Below are positions 58,603 to 64,000 of a stretch of 64,000 bases of DNA, piece after piece. Origin of the DNA: SZUA-365 sp049663345 (GTDB lineage Bacteria; Bacteroidota; Ignavibacteria; SZUA-365). The notes below the pieces were generated by a model. The model ran no database searches. It saw only the letters and a list, made by a program, of their open reading frames with translations, and was not told the DNA's origin. The first letter of the stretch is position 1; each line of letters starts with the position of its first letter. The stretch is taken from contig JBATDG010000059.1 in NCBI GenBank assembly GCA_049663345.1, positions 98,870-162,869 on the forward strand. Direction: 5' to 3'. The translations under genes were made by a program, and so were the position numbers.

Positions 58603-60135
58603 ATGGATTTCCTCAGCAAACTGGGAATCAAAGACGTTAATTTTGGTGCATCCACCGGCCAGCAATGGCTCGAGTCCGCGCAGGAAGGCATGCTCGCCAT
58701 CCATTCGCCGGTGGATGGCAAACTGATCGCCCGTGTACATCAGGCGACTGAAGCCGATTACGAAGCGGTAATTGCGAAATCACAGGAAGCTTTTTCCTAT
58801 TGGCGCACTGTTCCTGCTCCGAAGCGCGGCGAAATTGTTCGATTAATAGGTAATCGCCTTCGCGAGTACAAAGAGCCGTTGGGCGCACTCGTTTCGTATG
58901 AAATGGGGAAATCGCTTCAGGAAGGTCTGGGCGAAGTACAGGAAATGATCGATATCTGTGATTTCGCAGTCGGATTGTCCCGACAGCTTTACGGCTTTAC
59001 GATGCATTCCGAGCGCCCCGAGCATCGGATGTACGATCAGTACCATCCGCTTGGGACGGTGCTCACAATTTCTGCTTTCAATTTCCCGGTGGCTGTATGG
59101 TCATGGAACGCCATGCTGGCTGCGGTCTGCGGCGATGTGAACATTTGGAAGCCATCATCGAAGGTCCCTCTGACAGCTATCGCCTGCCAGAATATTATTG
59201 CCAAAGTGCTGCAGGAAAATGATCTTCCTGAGGGATTATTTTCTCTAGTGATCGGAAAGGGTTCCACTGTCGGCGAGCGCATGCTCAGTGATAAGCGCCT
59301 TCCGCTTATTTCAGTCACAGGGTCCACCAGTGTCGGTCGTCACGCCAATGAGGTTATTGCACGCCGCTTCGGACGTGCCATCCTTGAACTCGGCGGCAAC
59401 AATGCGATCATTCTGACCCCGAATGCGAATCTTAAAATGGCCATTCCTGCCATGGTGTTCGGCGCAGTAGGTACAGCGGGACAACGCTGCACAACAACTC
59501 GCCGACTGATTATTCACGAGGATATCTATGCGCAGGTAAAGGAAGCACTGGTCAAGGCCTACGGATCACTGAAGATCGGTAGTCCCATGGATGAGAAGAA
59601 TCATGTCGGACCACTCATCGATAAGGCTGCCGTAATGATGTTTACAAAGGCGATCGAGCTTGCACAGAAGGAAGGCGGTACGCTGATTTACGGTGGTGAA
59701 GTTCTCACTGGCGACGATTTCATTTCCGGCTGCTACGTTCGGCCAGCGATCATCGAAGCGGAGAACCACTTCGAAATCGTGCAGGAAGAAACCTTCGCTC
59801 CGATCCTCTATCTGATCAAGTACTCCGGCGATGTTCACAATGCTATCGCCATTCAAAACGATGTCGTGCAAGGACTGTCCTCCTCGATATTCACGGACAA
59901 ACTTCAGGAAGCTGAGGCATTCCTTTCGCACTGGGGTTCCGATTGCGGTATCGCGAATGTTAACATCGGTACATCAGGCGCCGAGATTGGCGGCGCTTTC
60001 GGTGGAGAAAAGGAAACTGGCGGCGGACGCGAATCCGGCTCAGATGCCTGGAAAGCATATATGCGCCGACAGACAAATACTATCAACTACGGTGAAACTC
60101 TGCCGCTTGCGCAGGGCATAAAGTTCGATCTCTAA
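58603..60135 (+). CDS. Aldehyde dehydrogenase, ALDH7 (aminoadipate-semialdehyde) type
   Basis: 510 residues from the ATG at 58603, with an AAGAGGG ribosome binding site. NAD-dependent aldehyde dehydrogenase motifs: ISAFNFPVAVWSWNAMLA, NIWKPSSKVPL, SVTGSTSVGR, general-base Glu in LELGGNNAIIL, catalytic Cys296 (GTAGQRCTTTRR). NVNIGTSGAEIGGAFGGEKE and GGGRESGSD at the C-terminus are hallmarks of the antiquitin (ALDH7) group, which oxidises 2-aminoadipate 6-semialdehyde in lysine breakdown and also betaine aldehyde. A link to the Lys4-like gene 42 kb upstream is tempting but not supported by proximity. Confidence 0.95.
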   Translation: MDFLSKLGIKDVNFGASTGQQWLESAQEGMLAIHSPVDGKLIARVHQATEADYEAVIAKSQEAFSYWRTVPAPKRGEIVRLIGNRLREYKEPLGALVSYEMGKSLQEGLGEVQEMIDICDFAVGLSRQLYGFTMHSERPEHRMYDQYHPLGTVLTISAFNFPVAVWSWNAMLAAVCGDVNIWKPSSKVPLTAIACQNIIAKVLQENDLPEGLFSLVIGKGSTVGERMLSDKRLPLISVTGSTSVGRHANEVIARRFGRAILELGGNNAIILTPNANLKMAIPAMVFGAVGTAGQRCTTTRRLIIHEDIYAQVKEALVKAYGSLKIGSPMDEKNHVGPLIDKAAVMMFTKAIELAQKEGGTLIYGGEVLTGDDFISGCYVRPAIIEAENHFEIVQEETFAPILYLIKYSGDVHNAIAIQNDVVQGLSSSIFTDKLQEAEAFLSHWGSDCGIANVNIGTSGAEIGGAFGGEKETGGGRESGSDAWKAYMRRQTNTINYGETLPLAQGIKFDL

Positions 60136-60158
60136 ACACCGTTGGCGTATCTTAATGA

Positions 60159-60196
60159 AACCCCGACGCCGGTGACGGTGTTGGGGTTCTTTGTTA
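60159..60196 (+). terminator. Rho-independent terminator after the aldehyde dehydrogenase gene
   Basis: AACCCCGACGCCG / CGGTGTTGGGGTT form a 13-bp stem (two G-T pairs) with loop GTGA, followed by CTTTGTTA. Confidence 0.8.
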
Positions 60197-60312
60197 TACT
60201 GCTTCGAGGGTGGGAGACAGACGCGTGGAAGGGCAGTGGAGAATAGTTTTGGATAGGGGCACTAAACCACGGTTCTCAAATGTTTTACTGGAATACGATT
60301 GAAGGTTTTTCA

Positions 60313-60822
60313 ATGACAGAACAAAGCATGCTCTTTCGTCAGGTCCTCGGCGCTTTCGCAACAGGCGTAGCTGTGGTCACGACGAAGCACAACGACGGCT
60401 ATTTCGGATTGACAATCAATTCCTTTACTTCGGTCTCGCTTGATCCGATGCTGATTCAGATCAATATCGCCCGCAACACAACTTCTCACGACTACATTAC
60501 ACAGACCGGCTGCTTTGTTGTAAATATTCTGGCAGAAGATCAGCGGTTGATCTCGAATATTTTTTCAGGCGCACCGCCTGCCGAGCGTTTTCAACACGTC
60601 GAGACCTGGGAAGCCAGCAGCGGCTGCCCGGTAATCGAGGGATCGATGGCGTTTATTGAAGTGAAAGTAGTGGGTACTTACGAAGGTGGAGATCACACGA
60701 TTTTTCTCGGAGAGGTGCTTCAAATGCAGACTCTCCGGAGCGACGCACTCCCCTTGCTTTATTTTCGCGGAAAGTACGAAAGCATGTCAGCGGAAAATGA
60801 TCAATCGATCGGCTCTGCGTGA
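60313..60822 (+). CDS. Flavin reductase family protein (HpaC-like)
   Basis: 169 residues from the ATG at 60313; the open frame extends 11 codons upstream without a better site. FMN-binding split-barrel motifs: RQVLGAFATGVAVVTT, GLTINSFTSVSLDPMLIQINI, FVVNILAEDQRLISNIFSG and HTIFLGEVLQMQ. These enzymes reduce FMN/FAD with NAD(P)H for a partner monooxygenase; no such partner is next to it. The 3' end overlaps the convergent CDF transporter gene by 22 bases. Confidence 0.92.
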   Translation: MTEQSMLFRQVLGAFATGVAVVTTKHNDGYFGLTINSFTSVSLDPMLIQINIARNTTSHDYITQTGCFVVNILAEDQRLISNIFSGAPPAERFQHVETWEASSGCPVIEGSMAFIEVKVVGTYEGGDHTIFLGEVLQMQTLRSDALPLLYFRGKYESMSAENDQSIGSA

Positions 60823-62207
60823 ATGAACACTTTTACGATCCGTTTATCAAGACTTTTCAACTCGGTCTCGATTCCGTCTACAATTGTGTGCATCTGCAGC
60901 AGCGAGAGAGTACGTGGAAGAGCGAAGGTCGCAGTCAGGCGGAGCCCCGCATCGGTTTCGTGACATGACATTGAGGAAATCGAAACAATCTCAGTATGCG
61001 CTGAGATGAATTCACGTGCCTGCGAGAGAAGGATGCTTTCTGCATCCGTTATATCTCTTGCGGAGAGGACGCTGACGGTATCTTCTTCAAGATGTATGCG
61101 GACATCGGAGATGTTGGGGATGTTATCCCGGATGCGCTGCTCAACTTCGGTTGCCAGTTCGTGTGCTTCGACAAAAGTAGTGCCCTGAGGGTATTCGATA
61201 TCGAAGTCAATCACGAAGCTGTCATTTACCCATAGAATACTGATGTTGTGTGCTGTGAGGGAGGACTGCCTTACCAACCATTCGATTTTATCTGAAAGTT
61301 TTTCCCGCACGCCAACTACTGGTTCCGCATGGACGATCACATCGCTTCGCGGAACGGCATTCAGCACTCTGTCTTCAACACTATCGACGATGGCATGCGC
61401 CTGATCGAAGAATGTTGTGCGTTGGATGCCGATTACAAGATTGATGAATACTTCGGCTCCCGCCCCGCGGATGCGAAGATCGCGAACGCTTTCAACTCCA
61501 TCCACCTCGAGCACTGTTTGTTTGATCATTGACCGCAGACCTGCCGGCGCCCGATCCATCAGTCCATCGATAGTCCGCTTGGCAAGCTGTACGCTTATCC
61601 ATATGACGATCACAGCCACGATTGCTGCTGCGATAGCATCCGCTTCCGGAAAGCCCACCAGCACGCTTATAAGACCGATGAGCACGACAAGGGAGCTATA
61701 GATGTCGGTACTGAAATGCAGTGCGTCGGCTTCGAGGGCCTGGCTGTTGTATTTCTTTGCGACTCTCATCAGCGCTCGTGAGCGTCCGATATCGACGAGA
61801 ATGCTGATGATGATAACAACAAATGCCCAGATGTTCAGTTCTATGTGCAGACCGCCGCCGGCAAGTCGTTCGTACGCCTCGTAGAGAATCCATCCGCAGG
61901 TGGCCAGAAGCAGCAAGGTTTCGACCATGGCACTCAGATTTTCGACCTTGCCGTGTCCGAATTGATGATCGTCATCAGGTGGTTTGTCGGCGACACGTAT
62001 GGCAAAGAATGTGATGAGTGCGGCAAGAAGGTCAAGAGCGGAATGCAATGCTTCGGAAAGAATGCCGAGAGATCCTGTCCACAATCCAACAACCAGCTTC
62101 ATCGCGGTAAGAAGCACTGCCGCGAAAACGGAAGTAAGTGCTACCCGCCGCTTTTCAGCGATCATGGATGCGTGGTCGTGTTTGATTGCAGGAATGCCCA
62201 TGCCCAA
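60801..62207 (-). CDS. Cation diffusion facilitator with three tandem C-terminal domains
   Basis: 468 residues, against about 300 for a normal CDF protein. Six membrane helices occupy residues 25-210 with the zinc-site motifs SEALHSALD (HxxxD) and EADALHFSTD (HxxxD). Three related cytoplasmic domains of about 80 residues follow, each ending in a beta strand with IVHAEP-like sequence: SDVIVHAEPVVG, SDVRIHLEEDT, KVFIHAEPID. CDF proteins export Zn2+, Fe2+, Mn2+ or Co2+ by proton exchange, and the C-terminal domain dimerises and senses metal. The start of MGMGIPAIKHDHASM could contain a His-rich metal-binding stretch. A His/Asp-rich loop (PPDDDHQFGHGK) is conserved. Confidence 0.93.
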   Translation of the reverse strand: MGMGIPAIKHDHASMIAEKRRVALTSVFAAVLLTAMKLVVGLWTGSLGILSEALHSALDLLAALITFFAIRVADKPPDDDHQFGHGKVENLSAMVETLLLLATCGWILYEAYERLAGGGLHIELNIWAFVVIIISILVDIGRSRALMRVAKKYNSQALEADALHFSTDIYSSLVVLIGLISVLVGFPEADAIAAAIVAVIVIWISVQLAKRTIDGLMDRAPAGLRSMIKQTVLEVDGVESVRDLRIRGAGAEVFINLVIGIQRTTFFDQAHAIVDSVEDRVLNAVPRSDVIVHAEPVVGVREKLSDKIEWLVRQSSLTAHNISILWVNDSFVIDFDIEYPQGTTFVEAHELATEVEQRIRDNIPNISDVRIHLEEDTVSVLSARDITDAESILLSQAREFISAHTEIVSISSMSCHETDAGLRLTATFALPRTLSLLQMHTIVDGIETELKSLDKRIVKVFIHAEPID

Positions 62208-62346
62208 ATCTAATGAAATTCAGTGATTCGGGAAACATTGATAAATAGCTATTAAAGTGCGAAATTCCGCCCCCGCTTGCCGCTCGATCTGCCATGCCGT
62301 ATGTTTTAATAATGAACCCGTTTTCGAATTACGAAAGAGGTCCGCA

Positions 62347-62979
62347 ATGCTCATCGTTTCCTCCCACCCGCTGATAGCACGCGATCTGTCGACACTCCGC
62401 GACCGCAGCACGCGATCGGATGCCTTCCGGCTTGCACTGCGCCGCGTGTCTCAGTTGCTTGCTGCAGAAGCAACTGTTCAGCTAGCTCTGGAAAAACGGC
62501 TGGTAGATACTCCGCTGGAGACGACAGAAGGGTGGACACTTGCGCGGCCCGTGATTCTTGTGCCGGTCCTTCGTGCCGGACTAGGCATGGTCGATGCATT
62601 TCTCGACATCATTCCTGAAGCGCACGTCGGGCATATCGGACTATATCGAGATGAGGAAACACTGCAGCCTGTCGAATATTATGCGAAATACCCGGCTGCT
62701 CTTTCCGAAGCGGATGTGTTTATCCTTGATCCAATGCTCGCTACTGGCGGAAGCGCCGCGGCTGCAGCAGATATTCTCAAACGTCAGGGGACGCAGCATA
62801 TCCGACTCGTCACCCTCATTGCAGCGCCTGAGGGCGTGAGGAGAATGGAAGAAGCCCATCCCGATATTATCATCCATACCGCGGGACTTGATCGCGGACT
62901 GAATGAAAAGGGATACATCGTTCCGGGACTTGGAGATGCGGGCGACAGAGTATTCGGTACTGGCCAGGCAGGTGCATGA
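62347..62979 (+). CDS. upp: Uracil phosphoribosyltransferase
   Basis: 210 residues from the ATG at 62347; an extension to 62257 lacks a ribosome binding site. Motifs: ILVPVLRAGLGMVDAFLD, HIGLYRDEETLQPVEYYAKY and the PRPP-binding loop ILDPMLATGGSAAAA, with the C-terminal uracil-binding YIVPGLGDAGDRVFGT. It salvages uracil to UMP. ATGA overlap links it to the TonB-like gene. Confidence 0.97.
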   Translation: MLIVSSHPLIARDLSTLRDRSTRSDAFRLALRRVSQLLAAEATVQLALEKRLVDTPLETTEGWTLARPVILVPVLRAGLGMVDAFLDIIPEAHVGHIGLYRDEETLQPVEYYAKYPAALSEADVFILDPMLATGGSAAAAADILKRQGTQHIRLVTLIAAPEGVRRMEEAHPDIIIHTAGLDRGLNEKGYIVPGLGDAGDRVFGTGQAGA

Positions 62980-63686
62980 AAGTACAATCGCAGCATCCTT
63001 CGAAAACCGAAGGAGTCTCGATTGCAATATTCGCGACCCTTTTTCTTCATGTTGTGCTGCTTATAGCAGCCCTGTTCATTCATTTGCAGGAGCCGCCGCG
63101 CTCTGATATAACCGTGCAGTTGACGTTCCGCCGTTCGGAAATGGCTAAGCCGATCGTGCAATCCAGCGAGGACATTCGGGAAGAATTGAATGCACCTACC
63201 GCGAAATCAAGCCCGCATCCCGCGCCGCCAGCCGAGCAGCCGCCTCAGTTCCCACCCGAGGCGAGGGCGGTCCAGCCGCTGACGACAGAGAGCATCCATG
63301 CTGATTATCCGAGCAGGGACAGCACACAGAAGGCCAGAGAGATGACGCTTCGGAGCGTGCTTGATCGCAGGTTGAGTCCCGAACAAGCATGGGAAATTCT
63401 GGCAAAAATGTTGACGGAACATCCGGAATTCAGAGATACTGTGCTAAAGGAAATGATAGCAGGTCAGGGATATGCTCCTGATTCCTTGCCACCTGTGAAT
63501 TTGTACCTGGATCAGATTTTCAAAAATGGAATACAGCCTACGTGGCAGGCCCAGCGGGGAGCAATTGAATCGGCGTTCAAAAGTTTTGATCCCGTGCAGG
63601 GATGGACGAACAAGGGCGGATACGGTCCGCAAATCAATATTATCGGATTGATACAATTTCTCATCAAACTCATCGAAGGGAAATAG
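62976..63686 (+). CDS. TonB-like single-pass membrane protein, unknown function
   Basis: 236 residues, start ATG at 62976 overlapping the upp stop. A short cytoplasmic N-terminus, one membrane helix (about 14-34, VSIAIFATLFLHVVLLIAALF) and a Pro-rich periplasmic linker (residues 75-95, AKSSPHPAPPAEQPPQFPPE) look like the first half of TonB. The C-terminal 100 residues do not have the TonB fold pattern and instead contain helical segments (LSPEQAWEILAKMLTEHPEF). A role as an envelope-spanning linker is plausible but not shown. Confidence 0.8.
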   Translation: MKVQSQHPSKTEGVSIAIFATLFLHVVLLIAALFIHLQEPPRSDITVQLTFRRSEMAKPIVQSSEDIREELNAPTAKSSPHPAPPAEQPPQFPPEARAVQPLTTESIHADYPSRDSTQKAREMTLRSVLDRRLSPEQAWEILAKMLTEHPEFRDTVLKEMIAGQGYAPDSLPPVNLYLDQIFKNGIQPTWQAQRGAIESAFKSFDPVQGWTNKGGYGPQINIIGLIQFLIKLIEGK

Positions 63687-63700
63687 GATTAGGCACAATG

Positions 63701-63737
63701 AAACAGAAAAGGCGGCCGGGGGCCGCCTTTTCTGTTT
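63701..63737. terminator. Strong bidirectional terminator
   Basis: AAACAGAAAAGGCGGCC / GGCCGCCTTTTCTGTTT, a perfect 17-bp stem with loop GGG. The AAAA and TTTT arms let it work on both strands, as needed between two convergent genes. Confidence 0.97.
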
Positions 63738-63753
63738 ATGGACGATGATTACG

Positions 63754-64000
63754 TCAACGTGCCAGCGTCATGCGAATGCTGCTGACATTCGTACCTGAAC
63801 GCAGCACAGCAAGATAGGTGCCGCTCGGCAGGTCGGATGCATTGAATCCGACATGATGTGTACCGGCACTTCGATAACCCTCTACCACCATGGCCACGGA
63901 GCGGCCAAGTGCGTCAAACACCTCGAGAGTTACGTCACCGGATGCCGGCAGCGTGTAGGTCAGGCTGGTGTTGGGATTGAACGGGTTGGGATAGTTCTGC
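63754..64000 (-). CDS. C-terminal end of a type IX secretion cargo protein (partial)
   Basis: Only the last 82 residues before the stop (TGA, complement of 63754-63756) are inside the window. They read QNYPNPFNPNTSLTYTLP, VFDALGRSVAMVV, GTHHVGFNASDLPSGTYLA and end SSIRMTLAR, a textbook type A sorting domain of the type IX secretion system. The passenger domain lies outside the window, so its function is unknown. Confidence 0.93.
   Translation of the reverse strand, partial: QNYPNPFNPNTSLTYTLPASGDVTLEVFDALGRSVAMVVEGYRSAGTHHVGFNASDLPSGTYLAVLRSGTNVSSIRMTLAR

Overview
This 64 kb window looks like a chromosomal piece from a free-living, motile or surface-active bacterium of the Bacteroidota/Ignavibacteriota/Kapaibacteriota (FCB) type. 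The evidence is two type IX secretion C-terminal sorting domains (one of the YPNPFNPNT type at the right edge), a giant two-component sensor with periplasmic Reg_prop propellers and Y_Y_Y domain, a tiny AURKAIP1/COX24 (mS38-like) gene, and TAnnTTTG-like promoter elements. Many genes also have clear AGGAG/GGAGG ribosome binding sites. No rRNA, tRNA, CRISPR array, transposase or phage gene was recognised.

Left part (1-31.6 kb), housekeeping and metabolism. Minus strand: a truncated secreted protein, then a tight murA / Asp-box propeller / secreted protein operon. Plus strand: a membrane coiled-coil protein and an acyl-CoA carboxylase beta chain. Then come a T9SS-exported esterase-fold protein that has lost its nucleophile serine, an AlkD-like DNA repair protein divergent from a MarR regulator with two palindromic sites, lutABC for lactate oxidation, a degenerate HD-domain protein, a Lys4-like homoaconitase/aconitase and a MmgE/PrpD protein. 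These are followed by a 1.26 kaa hybrid sensor with a REC-kinase partner. A nine-gene minus-strand operon runs sppA, HU, zinc-ribbon/TPR, mS38-like, HIT, YtxH, DUF948-like, UbiA, DUF362. Opposite it lie plsY, an HtrA protease and purB.

Central part (31.8-58.5 kb), all on the plus strand, is the main object of interest: a chemosensory cluster (CheW, CheR-TPR, CheW, MCP, CheA-REC, CheB, REC-kinase), then an OmpR-type regulator and kinase, then a type IV pilus / type II secretion-like machine. The machine has two paralogous major pilin candidates, GspF/PilC, GspE/PilB, three minor-pilin candidates in the order GspI-GspJ-GspK, a PilT-like ATPase, a PilM-PilN fusion, a PilO-PilP fusion and a short secretin. 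A hybrid kinase ends the locus. All five pilin-like genes have starts forced by close in-frame stops, so none can encode an ordinary prepilin leader. Four transcription units (the chemosensory operon, each pilin gene, and the GspF operon) carry the same 47-bp promoter architecture with identical internal spacing 84-99 bp before the start codon; pilin 1 has a second copy. I infer that a chemosensory pathway and an OmpR-type regulator jointly control a divergent, leaderless-pilin machine.

Right part (58.6-64 kb): an ALDH7-type aldehyde dehydrogenase, a flavin reductase, a CDF metal transporter with three C-terminal domains, upp, a TonB-like single-pass protein, a strong bidirectional terminator and the 3' end of a T9SS cargo gene.
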